Positions 9,701-18,314 of a stretch of 40,824 nucleotides of DNA are shown here, piece by piece; the first letter of the stretch is position 1, and every line of letters begins with the position of its first letter. Location of the stretch: NCBI GenBank assembly GCA_018063145.1, contig JAGOQV010000004.1, positions 1 through 40,824 of the forward strand, written 5' to 3'. The notes beneath the pieces are model-generated. The model worked only from the letters and a program-made list of their open reading frames with translations. It did no database searches and was not told the DNA's origin. A program made the translations under genes and the position numbers. Source of the stretch: Alphaproteobacteria bacterium. GTDB lineage: Bacteria; Pseudomonadota; Alphaproteobacteria; Micavibrionales; Micavibrionaceae.

Positions 9701-12506
9701 GGCCGTTTCCTGTCAAGCAAACTACGAATCCCTGTCATTCAGAGATTCTCAAGCAGCGGCAGATTTGATGATTTCTGTTTTCGATCAAATGGAGCCACTT
9801 CTTGTAAAAAAGACTCCAAGCAAAGACTATTCACGTGCAGCCGATATATCGGTAGAACCAGAACATCAGGAATTTTTTGATCTTCTGGGCGGGCAAATTA
9901 AAAGCCTTCTTCGAAGATCTGAGACGTTGGCTCTAGAGGAAGGTAACGCCCTAGAGAAGATGGTAAAATTATTCAACTTATATAAGTACAGAGAGAAATA
10001 TTCTTCCTCTTCTCAAACCAGAAGAGCTTATTTAGACAAACTGATTGAGGAAGAAAACCGCTTAAATAAACTATCGGCGATGTCAGAAAATCCGTTTTTC
10101 TGGCCAGAGGACGTTCTGGAGCACGTGAAAGCCTTTGTTTTTGCGAAGAATACTTTTATTGATGACAAAGAGGTAGAAAATAAACTCCTAAACGATCTTC
10201 TTGATAAGCTTGAAAGAACTCCGTTGGGGCGCAAAAAGAGTGAAAGCCTTTATATTTTGCTAGATAAGAACATGAGGGCTGCTTACCCAGAAACGCGGGA
10301 CAGGCTGTTCGATATTTATGCGGGCGATGTATCGGAAAGACTTGGGAAGGATGACGGGTCTTCGGGATACCAACGTCGTTTGTCAGTTTACCTGAAAACC
10401 CTCGATGATAGTAGAAGGAAAAAATGGGATGTCGCTGCGACAGAGAAGAGTGGTTTATACGGCACAATGCTCTCCAATTCTATTGCGGTGGCGGATAAGT
10501 ATCTTCTTCTACGCCGTGTGTCTGATCTGATTGTGTCTCAGGAACAAACATCCCAGATGTTAAAACGGTCTTGTCAAGTCTCGTTGAATTCGGACGATAT
10601 GCTCTACAGCTATCTTTACGGCATTGGCGTTGATTACCTGACGGAGAGGATGGACAAAGATTCGGACATGGCAAATAGATTTATCCGGTTTCTGAATTCT
10701 AAGGGTGAGAGGGAAGATTGCGAGGAAATAAGTAAGTATATTGAGTCTGTTGTGCGAGCAGAGGCTAGGCATAGACGGCATAGACCAGAAGAGATATCTC
10801 AAATTTTGAAAAAAGTAGATTCAGGAAGCTGTAAGATTCTCTATGAAAATTTCTGGTCTGCTCCCCTAGAGGCAAGGGCTGTTATCATTGCTAGAATACT
10901 AAAAAGTGTGGTGAATTCCGAAGATGATACGCAGGCGGAACCCCTCCGTTCTTGGGAACTCGTTTTTGATATTGTCATGGATAATATCATCCACCCTGAT
11001 GATAGTTCTGTCGAAGCAAAATGCGCTCGTGACATTATGCATTCCTATATCAAGTCGCGGAGTGATTATGAACGTGAGCTTATTCTTTCGGCTATGATGG
11101 TTGCCAATCGCAATATTGGTGCAGATATCGGAAACGTTGGTAAAGCCTTAAAATTATTTCTTGAAAATATGGGGCCAGCCGAAATCAAATTGGGTCAAGC
11201 AATTGCGTCACACCCCGATACCCCAGAAGGTATTAGAAAGGAACTCCAACAGCTTAAGGGAGCGGCTTATATGCCTGCCCGCTGGACGGTTTATGACTGG
11301 ATTAAGGCAGAAAAAATTCCTGAAGAATTCTGGAAGAATAAATATTTGGGTGAGATTATGGGGGGAGCCTCTTACTATGTAACAGTTGCCCTCGGAGAGG
11401 AGGAGGCTCTAAGAATGTTGCGCCCTGAAGCAAGGGAAAAAGCAACAAAAGGGTTTAGGGTCATCGAATCTACTGTTGAAGATTTGAAAAGAAAAGAAGG
11501 TCAATCGGAGTTTAGCTACCAAGAGCTAACGCGTTCTGTTCAAGAAATGGTTGTTCAAGCTGCCAGAATGTCAGAAATTGAAACAGACCATGACCGTGGG
11601 CAGCGGCAATATGAGTTTGCCAAAGATATTTACGATGGTGTGACCATCAGAGGTGGTCAAGAAACGTTTTCTCTTAAAGTTATGGATTGGAAGGTCAAGG
11701 GCCAGAACTGGATTATCATGGATAGGGCGAAGGGCCAGACATACAATGCGCTACCTGAGGACACTCCGGAGCAGATTGCGTATAAAAAACATTTTGCACG
11801 ATCTTATATTCTGTTCGAGATGACTAACATCTTATCGGGGCGCAAATTTGACCATGACCGACACGGGGCACAATTATCTGTCGATACGGCAACAAATAAA
11901 GTAGGTATTTACGATACGGGGGCCATGGCACTGCAAGATCCGGCACCTGAGGCACAGAGAACACTTGGTGGTATTATATATGATGTTTTCAAAGCTGCTA
12001 TGAGTGGGCAAGACGCTGTTTCATCTTTTGGCCTTATAACGGGAGAAAAAATTGAGGAACTCCATAACCAAGGTCAGGACACGCAGTACCTTGTTGAGGT
12101 AAAAAAAGGAATCTTGGCCCTAGGGGATTTCTTCAAAATTCTAGATAGGGATGATATTCGGGGAATTCTGCTGGACATAAACATTGCAGAAGATTTGTCA
12201 CAAGACGTGCAAAGTGGAATTACAAAAGGTATGTCGTTTTTGGAGAGCGCGCAATGGCAGGGTCTTCTGGCTGTGCAATCTGCTCAGAGAAGGGCTGATC
12301 TGATAATCAGGAGAGGAGAGCTTAACGCTCAAGATCCTATCGATGTTTCTACTGTCGTGGGATGTCCTCAAAAAGCCTTCAAAGCAAGTTGGTTGCAAGA
12401 TACATTCGGAAAAGGTGACGATGAAAATGGGGCGGTAAGAACAGATAGTTCTGGATTTTCCCACAGGGTGTCTCGATATAGTGAACGTCCCGCAAGAGTG
12501 TTTTAA
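6783..12506 (+). CDS. Giant protein: M48-like zinc metallopeptidase domain fused to a divergent ABC1/UbiB-like kinase domain
   Basis: I chose the ATG at 6783 (1907 residues) because AGGAA lies 8 bases upstream; the ATG at 6747 has no such site. Residues about 1-170 resemble M48 peptidases: TRGLLEMVDNQDQLDFVLS leads into HELTH (116-120), then Glu136 in EGIAD with Asp140, the HExxH...ExxAD zinc site. Residues about 160-1440 are mainly charged and helical, with no domain I recognise. The last 450 residues resemble ABC1/UbiB kinases: MGPAEIKLGQAIASHPDTP (KxGQ at 1469-1472), IMGGAS in place of the Ala-rich loop, ALRMLRP (Arg1544 at the usual Lys), FDHDRHGAQ (Asp1692 kept, usual Asn is Gln1697) and YDTG (Asp1711) for DFG. 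There is no signal peptide or membrane span. The coding sequence looks AT-richer than its neighbours. The M48 call is firm and the ABC1 call is likely; activity is unknown. Confidence 0.85.
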   Translation: MGGIYIEEDLLVKYSIVDSKLPEGQRIHNALLARAKALAGRYIDFDKTPVTFLLSDSDGPNALFAPAFDPQNKPRCEDGETVRYIKNPIPTPVICTTRGLLEMVDNQDQLDFVLSHELTHMMMRGFGIQHNSKGEEGIADLHAVDLVYDAGGDPKQALIMSEKISAYAKAEKEKGEMSERKSRRKREEKGVDWSSILDVHMSDKNRNAGIEASLTRLSHLIDERQPTAIDKEVFSAHYNDPIDEFLDAHNYKKRTPLGKLKLLVDCIDHLSAPVSPEEYFQDQGVWLGTEFTDPDLLAQEQERKIQAYTAANRDRYYKGPVVRKKYQQKIAYLAESIIDEVESEREKKGKRLGPVEVNAIDLNVYLQNRAYQHITRHGYPEVGDLNYFEASGILYSYFFTLFRMNSRRWDQKRDREASAKSCPRIEIDIEESKAKVRSAKSAEEFRVAVDDFRRLRGMLRDMRDSLYGYNNSGDKFNNLTDIGRLSFRDSIRETPIYGELEVGRIVPWNNLVAIAKVDAETKDYIVKFLSENGIEDLRITHNLPYICIEENKHYAVDAEGRVSREGVPDYEVSFAKDRDVVLAAYDYIESYFDAEVGLIEKTCLEAASINDQDFKVDETLSEKFGRVTVAQKITHDFVAMFNALPENQEEERVFGADQDSLSLIPGGFRREHRIPGSDEDGRLEINHKLFRFNNPIFQERFGEGYREKLVARKNAQQKKMFETAVVILEKSVDLWLEAAPKYEVLKERVTALQRDVLGTPREEKEVRAAKQESLNDLQKEYEFYSSKRELAETLVFNFLFGVIGKDRSWHHLRRLTDEQNHAFAEFAVRDEKGAILQIFGANRYEQFCDRLGILEEQTACVISGNYALTEAMQAVADKYWFCRSVTADDLNDFVRKGESEKESRYVWYLHIFDTIRYLENSSNINIQSLLFSLTKIFEDRARYDSEPDPTATARYENYKKLVTESALIPLVSKAVSCQANYESLSFRDSQAAADLMISVFDQMEPLLVKKTPSKDYSRAADISVEPEHQEFFDLLGGQIKSLLRRSETLALEEGNALEKMVKLFNLYKYREKYSSSSQTRRAYLDKLIEEENRLNKLSAMSENPFFWPEDVLEHVKAFVFAKNTFIDDKEVENKLLNDLLDKLERTPLGRKKSESLYILLDKNMRAAYPETRDRLFDIYAGDVSERLGKDDGSSGYQRRLSVYLKTLDDSRRKKWDVAATEKSGLYGTMLSNSIAVADKYLLLRRVSDLIVSQEQTSQMLKRSCQVSLNSDDMLYSYLYGIGVDYLTERMDKDSDMANRFIRFLNSKGEREDCEEISKYIESVVRAEARHRRHRPEEISQILKKVDSGSCKILYENFWSAPLEARAVIIARILKSVVNSEDDTQAEPLRSWELVFDIVMDNIIHPDDSSVEAKCARDIMHSYIKSRSDYERELILSAMMVANRNIGADIGNVGKALKLFLENMGPAEIKLGQAIASHPDTPEGIRKELQQLKGAAYMPARWTVYDWIKAEKIPEEFWKNKYLGEIMGGASYYVTVALGEEEALRMLRPEAREKATKGFRVIESTVEDLKRKEGQSEFSYQELTRSVQEMVVQAARMSEIETDHDRGQRQYEFAKDIYDGVTIRGGQETFSLKVMDWKVKGQNWIIMDRAKGQTYNALPEDTPEQIAYKKHFARSYILFEMTNILSGRKFDHDRHGAQLSVDTATNKVGIYDTGAMALQDPAPEAQRTLGGIIYDVFKAAMSGQDAVSSFGLITGEKIEELHNQGQDTQYLVEVKKGILALGDFFKILDRDDIRGILLDINIAEDLSQDVQSGITKGMSFLESAQWQGLLAVQSAQRRADLIIRRGELNAQDPIDVSTVVGCPQKAFKASWLQDTFGKGDDENGAVRTDSSGFSHRVSRYSERPARVF

Positions 12507-12586
12507 GTTGGAGAGAGGGGGTATCCCTCCTTCATAAAATCTTAGGATTTCTCTGGTGAAGTGGGATAGCGAAAAAGCGAGAAACA

Positions 12587-13579
12587 ATGACCGTACGTCC
12601 AGAAATCAACGAATTGCAACGCCGGATGGCTCTTGAGATCGTTGGCCAAGAGCAGATTATAGAAAGTCTGGTGGTCGGTATTTTGGCCAATGGCAACATT
12701 TTGGTCGAAGGTCTTCCTGGCCTTGCAAAAACCCGTGCTATCAAGGCCCTCTCTAATAACATTGAAGGCGATTTCAGCCGGATTCAATTTACGCCTGACT
12801 TGGTATCAAGCGACATTACAGGGAGGGAAGTTTTTTATCCTGCCGAAGGTGATGGCAAAGGTGTTTTCAAATTCATTAAAGGGCCTATTTTTTCCAACGT
12901 TGTTCTTGCGGATGAGATTAACCGTGCTCCGGCTAAGGCTCAGAACGCCTTGCTTGAGGCGATGGAAGAACGGCAAGTTACTGTGGCTGGGGTTACGCAC
13001 AAGGTTCCTGAGTTGTTTATGGTCATGGCTACCCAGAACCCCGCGGGGCAAGAGGGAACTTTCCCCTTACCTGAGGCCCAGATGGACCGTTTCTTGATGC
13101 ATATTTCCGTGGACTATCCTGATGAAGAGGCCGAGGCCAATATCATTCGTATGGTGCGCGAGGAAATGAGCCAAAAAAAGAAAAATGTCGTTAAGACGAA
13201 AACGGAGCAAGTTCGTACCTCTCAAGCGACTATTTTTGCGGCACGAGATGAAATTGACCGTATTCCGGTTCCCCGTGTGGTCGAAGACTATATGGTAGAT
13301 CTGATTTTTGCCACCCGCTATCCCCAGCGGTACACGTATGAATTGAAAAGTTATATCAGGATTGGAGCATCTCCTCGGGCCTCTCTTGCTCTTGATCGCT
13401 GCGTTCGTGCCCATGCGTGGCTGCGCGGCCAAGAGGAAGTCAAAATCGAGAATGTCAAAGCTATGATAAAAAGCGTTCTGCGCCACCGGATTATGCGGGC
13501 GGAGCGGGCTTTGGAGCACAACATCTCCTCGGACGAAATCATCAGCGATATCCTGTGCTTGGTCAAAACACCTCGCTAA
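12587..13579 (+). CDS. MoxR-family AAA+ ATPase
   Basis: The 330-residue protein has Walker A GLPGLAKT (42-49), Walker B VVLADEINRAP (Asp109/Glu110), sensor-1 region MVMATQNPAGQEGTFPLPEA and the family PEAQMDRFLM segment, with a C-terminal lid (about 225-330). MoxR ATPases act as chaperone-like remodelers that mature enzyme complexes, often with a von Willebrand A protein. Usually a DUF58 gene and vWA genes follow; here the next genes are unrelated, so this is an orphan. It begins 80 bases after the giant M48-ABC1 gene in the same direction, so they may be cotranscribed, but I see no direct functional proof. Confidence 0.93.
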   Translation: MTVRPEINELQRRMALEIVGQEQIIESLVVGILANGNILVEGLPGLAKTRAIKALSNNIEGDFSRIQFTPDLVSSDITGREVFYPAEGDGKGVFKFIKGPIFSNVVLADEINRAPAKAQNALLEAMEERQVTVAGVTHKVPELFMVMATQNPAGQEGTFPLPEAQMDRFLMHISVDYPDEEAEANIIRMVREEMSQKKKNVVKTKTEQVRTSQATIFAARDEIDRIPVPRVVEDYMVDLIFATRYPQRYTYELKSYIRIGASPRASLALDRCVRAHAWLRGQEEVKIENVKAMIKSVLRHRIMRAERALEHNISSDEIISDILCLVKTPR

Positions 13580-13682
13580 CCAAGGCCTGTAGCCAGTGGC
13601 CAATAAATCCTCTTTTCATAGGGGGGCGGGGCGTGATAAGAGGGGGCATAGTGTCCACATCCAGAAAAACAAGGATTGTCTT

Positions 13683-13982
13683 ATGCCTACCCATATTCAG
13701 CTTGCTTCTCAGTTGCTGCGCGATGCCGCTACTTTTTTTCGGACCATTGGGGAACAAAATCCCTCACTTGCACCGCAAATGAGTGAAAATGCCGCTGTTT
13801 TTGACGAGGTGGCAATTTTGGTTGAAAAAGACCCTCACGGGGTTTTGCCAGAGCACGATCACGAAGGCGGATGCTGTGGTGGACACGGTCACTCCCACTC
13901 CCACGATCATGACGAAGAGGAAGACGAAGGGTCGTGTGATGGCAAAGGAAGCTGCGGCGGCAAAGGTGGCTGTGGCCACTGA
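13683..13982 (+). CDS. Small His/Cys/Gly-rich probable metal-binding protein
   Basis: Start chosen at 13683 (99 residues), with AGGA 7 bases upstream; the open frame extends 29 codons further but without a good ribosome site. Residues 1-60 form an amphipathic helical region (MPTHIQLASQLLRDAATFFR and onward). The C-terminal 40 residues are dense in metal ligands: CCGGHGHSHSHDHDEEEDEG, then CDGKGSCGGKGGCGH. This resembles the nickel-binding tails of SlyD and some metallochaperones but has no prolyl isomerase domain. Metal storage or delivery, perhaps of nickel or zinc, is an inference. No metalloenzyme gene is adjacent apart from the M48-like giant two genes upstream. Confidence 0.75.
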   Translation: MPTHIQLASQLLRDAATFFRTIGEQNPSLAPQMSENAAVFDEVAILVEKDPHGVLPEHDHEGGCCGGHGHSHSHDHDEEEDEGSCDGKGSCGGKGGCGH

Positions 13983-14001
13983 ACGAATTCCGCGTGTGTC
14001 G

Positions 14002-14352
14002 TTAATTGACGAACATTGTGAAGTAAAGAGCTATCCCTGCGCATAACATAGCTAAAGCGGCGGGGACAAGAATCTGCTCTAATGGAAAAACAGGTTGCTG
14101 ACGCAGAACGGCAACTGGATCGTCGCTCATCATGCCTGTTTTTGGGTCAAGCAATCTTCGCCGGACTTCGATTCGGCTGCATTCTCCTGACCCAAAAATT
14201 GAACGTGCCCGTTCCTTTGCTTGGGTTTCATCGGGTAGTGTCCCAATCCGATGCCACGGCGCACTACCCTTTTTGCCCTCTGCCGAAGCAAAGGCGTAAA
14301 TTACATACTCAGGCTGGAAGATAGAGGATGTTAAAATAGCTTCAGATTTCAC
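14002..14352 (-). CDS. Small protein with one C-terminal membrane helix, unknown function
   Basis: I do not recognise the family. The 116-residue frame starts with GTG at 14352 preceded by a perfect GGAGG 7 bases away, strong support that it is real. Residues 1-90 are soluble and include YVIYAFASAEGKKGSAPWHR and a charged segment; residues about 92-113 (QILVPAALAMLCAGIALYFT) form a single membrane helix. That suggests a tail-anchored cytoplasmic domain. It lies convergent with the His/Cys-rich gene (19-base gap) and divergent from ftsK. Confidence 0.7.
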   Translation of the reverse strand: MKSEAILTSSIFQPEYVIYAFASAEGKKGSAPWHRIGTLPDETQAKERARSIFGSGECSRIEVRRRLLDPKTGMMSDDPVAVLRQQPVFPLEQILVPAALAMLCAGIALYFTMFVN

Positions 14353-14552
14353 GAGATAGCCTCCTTCGAATCTTTCACGTCCATCAGATACTAACTTTCT
14401 TAAGAATCCTTTAAGGCGAAGGGGTTTGTCCTCTGGCTTCTTTGGGTGGTTTCTTGCAAAAATTCTTGCGATTCTGGGCGATTCAGGCTAAAGTCTTGCC
14501 AATATTTCTTGGTTTCTCCCCTTTTGCCTGTCCCCATTTCTTGTGAACCATT

Positions 14553-16928
14553 ATGGCTCGATCTTCCTCTATCTCCCTCAAGCGACCCTCCCGATTCTTG
14601 CGGATATTTCCTGATGCGTGGCAGGAATATATCCGCCACAGACTACTTGATGCGCGGGCTTTGCTGGTGACGGGTTTTGCTGCGTTTCTTCTTGTTGCTC
14701 TTCTCAGTTACAATTCTGCGGATCCATCTTTTAACACGGCGGCAAGCGAAGAGAACCCCATTCAAAACTGGATGGGTCGTCCCGGGGCTTTGACGGCTGA
14801 TGTCTTTCTGCAAATCTTTGGAATCGGAGCTTTGGTCTTGGCGGCCAGTTTGGTGGTCTGGGGTTGGCGGTTATGGCGGCGCGAAGATTTTGGCCCGTTG
14901 TGGGCTCGCCTAACGGCTCTTTTGGCTTCAGCCTTGTTGCTGGGCATGGCGGGTGGTGCTGTGTCTGGTGGAGATTGGATGGCGCATACCACATTAGGGG
15001 GAGCGGGGGGGATCTTGTTGCTTAACACTGTGGCGGGATGGGTAGGAAAAGTTCTTCCTGTGTACCCTCATGCTGTGGTGGCCTTGGTCAGTGGTATTCT
15101 CGGCATAATTTTGGCGACAATTGGCATTGCTCTCCGGCGCAGTGAGCGCACAGCCGTTGTTGAAACTTTTCTGGCGGGTGGTGCTGTGACTATAGGGGGG
15201 GTAAGAGGCCTGTGGGCGCGGCTGCGGGGCGAGGAAGTATCGTTCGGCGATGACCACGAAGAGGAAGAAGATGGTATGGTTCTTGATGAGGAGGAGAATC
15301 GTCCTTCTCGGACTGTGTCAAAATCGGCAGCTCAAAATATCAAAGTGGTCAGGCCTAGCAAAGGTGAAGACCTTCGGAAGAAAAAGCCGGATCAAATTCG
15401 TCTTGATTTGCGCGAGCCGACCGAATGGGAGCTTCCGGCTCTTGATTTGCTCATGGAAGTTCCGGAGCAAGCAGGAGATGGAAAACTTGACGAAAGCGGC
15501 CTTAGAAAGAATGCCGAATTATTGCAAAACGTTCTGGGTGATTACAATGTGCGTGGCGATATTTCGAGTATTCACCCGGGGCCTGTTGTTACGTTGTATG
15601 AACTTGAACCCGCCCCGGGCACGAAGACCTCACGGGTTGTTGGGTTGGCCGATGACATTGCTCGCTCAATGTCTGCCGTTTCGGTTCGTGTGGCGGTTGT
15701 CCCTGGAAGGAATGTGATTGGGATTGAGCTTCCCAACAAACGTCGTCAGACCGTTTATTTGCGGGAACTCCTCGAAGGTCGAGACTTTGAAAAAACTATT
15801 GCCAAATTGCCGCTGGTTCTTGGCAAAGACATTGGCGGACAACCTATTATTGCTGACCTTTCGAGAATGCCCCATTTGCTGGTTGCGGGAACGACAGGGT
15901 CAGGTAAGTCTGTTGCGGTTAACACCATGATCTTGTCTCTGCTTTACCGTCTTCCGCCGGAGAAATGCCGCTTCATCATGATTGATCCAAAAATGTTGGA
16001 ACTTTCAGTTTATGACGATATTCCCCATTTGCTTTCTCCGGTGGTGACTGAACCCGGGCGGGCGATTGTTGCCCTTAAATGGGTTGTGCAAGAGATGGAG
16101 AACCGCTACCGCAATATGTCGAAGTTGGGTGTGCGGAATATTGAGGGATATAATGCCCGTCTCAAAGAAGCTCGCAAAAAAGGCGAGGTTCTCATGCGTA
16201 AGGTGCAAACTGGATTTGATCCCGAAACGGGCAAACCAGTTTACGAGGAGCAACCGCTGGATTTGACGGAACTTCCCTATATTGTCGTTGTGGTTGATGA
16301 GTTTGCGGATCTGATGCTTGTTGCGGGCAAGGATGTTGAAAACGCAATTCAGCGGCTGGCCCAGATGGCAAGGGCGGCAGGCATTCATTTGATTATGGCC
16401 ACGCAGCGGCCATCGGTAGATGTGATTACGGGCGTGATTAAAGCTAACTTTCCTACGCGTATTTCTTTCCAAGTGACCTCAAAAATTGATAGCCGGACTA
16501 TTCTTGGTGAAGGTGGCGCCGAAACATTGCTGGGTATGGGTGATATGCTCTACATGGCAGCTGGCGGACGCATTACCCGTGTGCATGGTCCTTTTGTATC
16601 GGATGGTGAAGTAGAGGGCGTGGTGACGTTCCTTAAATCTCAGGGAGAACCTGCCTATCTTGAAGAAATCACGGAAGGCGATCTCTTCACCGATGGAGAA
16701 GAGGGTAGCGAAGACTATGGTGGCGGCGGCGGAAAAAGCGATGAACTTTATGATGAAGCTGTGGCGATTGTTGCTCGTGAAGGCAAAGCTTCGACCAGCT
16801 TTATTCAGCGTCATTTGCAAATCGGCTATAACAAGGCGGCTGGAATTATTGAGCGTATGGAGAAAGAAGGGGTTGTTTCTCCTGCAAACCGCGTTGGCAA
16901 ACGTGAGGTTCTAATTTCTAGCCGATAG
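14553..16928 (+). CDS. ftsK: DNA translocase FtsK
   Basis: The 791-residue protein has an N-terminal membrane domain (four or five helices, about 35-195), an acidic linker (about 225-250, rich in Glu/Asp), the alpha-beta RecA-like motor and a C-terminal gamma winged helix. Walker A is GTTGSGKS at 446-453 and Walker B is the VVVDEFADLM region. The gamma domain begins near DELYDEAVAIVAREGKASTS. FtsK sits at the division septum and pumps chromosome ends to dif for XerCD resolution. The length suits alphaproteobacterial FtsK with a short linker. The start has no strong Shine-Dalgarno. Confidence 0.96.
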   Translation: MARSSSISLKRPSRFLRIFPDAWQEYIRHRLLDARALLVTGFAAFLLVALLSYNSADPSFNTAASEENPIQNWMGRPGALTADVFLQIFGIGALVLAASLVVWGWRLWRREDFGPLWARLTALLASALLLGMAGGAVSGGDWMAHTTLGGAGGILLLNTVAGWVGKVLPVYPHAVVALVSGILGIILATIGIALRRSERTAVVETFLAGGAVTIGGVRGLWARLRGEEVSFGDDHEEEEDGMVLDEEENRPSRTVSKSAAQNIKVVRPSKGEDLRKKKPDQIRLDLREPTEWELPALDLLMEVPEQAGDGKLDESGLRKNAELLQNVLGDYNVRGDISSIHPGPVVTLYELEPAPGTKTSRVVGLADDIARSMSAVSVRVAVVPGRNVIGIELPNKRRQTVYLRELLEGRDFEKTIAKLPLVLGKDIGGQPIIADLSRMPHLLVAGTTGSGKSVAVNTMILSLLYRLPPEKCRFIMIDPKMLELSVYDDIPHLLSPVVTEPGRAIVALKWVVQEMENRYRNMSKLGVRNIEGYNARLKEARKKGEVLMRKVQTGFDPETGKPVYEEQPLDLTELPYIVVVVDEFADLMLVAGKDVENAIQRLAQMARAAGIHLIMATQRPSVDVITGVIKANFPTRISFQVTSKIDSRTILGEGGAETLLGMGDMLYMAAGGRITRVHGPFVSDGEVEGVVTFLKSQGEPAYLEEITEGDLFTDGEEGSEDYGGGGGKSDELYDEAVAIVAREGKASTSFIQRHLQIGYNKAAGIIERMEKEGVVSPANRVGKREVLISSR

Positions 16929-17122
16929 CTATAATAGCAAAATAAGGGCGAAGCGGAATTCACCAAGTTTCCCTTGAGAAAAAACGTATACCTAGCAAAA
17001 AATATTTACTCTCTTAAAGCTTTTTTCATTTCAGAGGAATAAAACTCTTTTTTCTCTTTTCTCGAATCTTATTTGGGTTTAGAGACGTGCCAAATGAGAC
17101 GAATCTGGGAGAGAGACTCATC

Positions 17123-17590
17123 ATGATATTAAACGAACCTATCGTTTTTGACACTTTTTTGTGTGGACTTAAAGCATCAAGCCCGACACAAATTTTGCAA
17201 AACATTGCTTGGAAAATTGGGCGTATGGTTCCACTTGATATGACGTGGCTGGCCGATCAACTCTTGTTGGCTGAGAAGGCTGAGAGTTCGGGTATTGGCA
17301 ACGGGGTGGCAATACCTCATTTGAAGATAGCCTCCCTATCGTCACCTTTTCTTCTTCTGGCGCGGCTGGATAACAGCGTTGATTTTCAAGCTCTTGATAA
17401 TCAACCAGTCGATTTGATCTGTACTGTGATTTCTCCCCAGATTGACGGACCTTTACATCTTCGCCGTTTATCCCGAGTTACGCGCTTATTTCGTGATCCA
17501 GTAATCCTCGAGCAATTGAGAGGGGCGGAAAACGAAGATGGACTCGCGTCTATCCTGACACCTGAAAATCGTCAGTTTCTTGCTGCCTAA
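17123..17590 (+). CDS. ptsN: PTS EIIA-Ntr (PtsN-like) regulatory phosphocarrier
   Basis: The phosphoryl acceptor motif is [12 protein letters not shown], with the acceptor at His66. I set the start at 17123 (155 residues) because GGAGAGAG lies about 7 bases upstream and the length then equals typical PtsN (about 154); the frame also offers a GTG at 17087. The family receives phosphate through the nitrogen PTS (PtsP-NPr) and regulates potassium transport, nitrogen and stress responses rather than moving sugar. It usually lies beside rpoN and hpf; here it is isolated and its 3' end overlaps the aldolase gene by 4 bases in convergent orientation. Confidence 0.87.
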   Translation: MILNEPIVFDTFLCGLKASSPTQILQNIAWKIGRMVPLDMTWLADQLLLAEKAESSGIGNGVAIPHLKIASLSSPFLLLARLDNSVDFQALDNQPVDLICTVISPQIDGPLHLRRLSRVTRLFRDPVILEQLRGAENEDGLASILTPENRQFLAA

Positions 17591-18243
17591 AGAATCGTTT
17601 GGCCGGTTTTTTTCCAATCGTCAAGGAAGGCGGCAAGGCCTTTGTCAGTCAGTGGGTGGTTGTAGAGCTGACGAATGACGGCAGGTGGGCAGGTGATAAC
17701 ATGGGCCCCAATCTTTGCGCTTTCGACAATATGCATCGGGTGACGAATCGAGGCAACGAGAACCTCGGTTTGAAAATCTGGATAGTTGCCGTAAATCCCA
17801 ACAATGTCGTGGATCAGGTCCAGTCCCTCATATCCTACATCATCTAGACGGCCAACGAATGGAGAGATGAACGCAGCCCCTGCTTTTGCAGCAAGAATTG
17901 CCTGTGCGGCAGAAAAGCAGAGAGTTACATTAACCAAGGTTCCCTCATTGGACAAAATTTTACAGACTTTGAGCCCAGCAGGGGTCAGAGGAACTTTGAC
18001 TGCGACATTATCTGCGAGAGAACGCAGGACATTGGCTTCTTTCAGCATGGTGTCAAAGTCTGTGGCCGTTACTTCGGCACTGACTGGGCCTGTTACGATG
18101 GTACAAATCTCTTGAATCAGGGGAAGAAAAGCCTTTCCAGATTTCATGATTAAAGAGGGGTTGGTGGTGACCCCATCCAGCAATCCGGTGGCAGCCAGAT
18201 CCCGAATTTCTTCAATATCGGCTGTATCAACAAAGAATTTCAT
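17587..18243 (-). CDS. Transaldolase / fructose-6-phosphate aldolase (TalC/Fsa type)
   Basis: The 218-residue protein is a short (type 4/5) transaldolase. It opens [16 protein letters not shown], with [10 protein letters not shown] typical of the TIM-barrel family, and the Schiff-base lysine is Lys83 in NVAVKVPLT. Other signatures are [10 protein letters not shown] and VLVASIRHP. Such enzymes either move a dihydroxyacetone unit in the pentose phosphate pathway or cleave fructose 6-phosphate; residues that separate the two cannot be judged safely by eye. The gene is divergent from priA with a 71-base gap, an arrangement I recall from other alphaproteobacteria. Confidence 0.92.
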   Translation of the reverse strand: MKFFVDTADIEEIRDLAATGLLDGVTTNPSLIMKSGKAFLPLIQEICTIVTGPVSAEVTATDFDTMLKEANVLRSLADNVAVKVPLTPAGLKVCKILSNEGTLVNVTLCFSAAQAILAAKAGAAFISPFVGRLDDVGYEGLDLIHDIVGIYGNYPDFQTEVLVASIRHPMHIVESAKIGAHVITCPPAVIRQLYNHPLTDKGLAAFLDDWKKTGQTIL

Positions 18244-18314
18244 GGCTTCACGTCCTGTTATTGCTAAAGCTGTCTAAGATTGGCATCATGGCAACTAGAA
18301 TCCGGAAAAGCAAG

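Noticed and set aside
6783..12506. The giant gene as two adjacent genes fused by an assembly error
   Set aside because: The frame is uninterrupted across more than 5.7 kb with consistent composition and no internal start with a clear ribosome site at the domain junctions, so I keep it as one gene, although read-level checks would settle it.
12507..12540. GAGGG/CCCTC hairpin after the giant gene as a terminator
   Set aside because: The stem is only about 5 bp and no T-run follows, so I do not call it a terminator.
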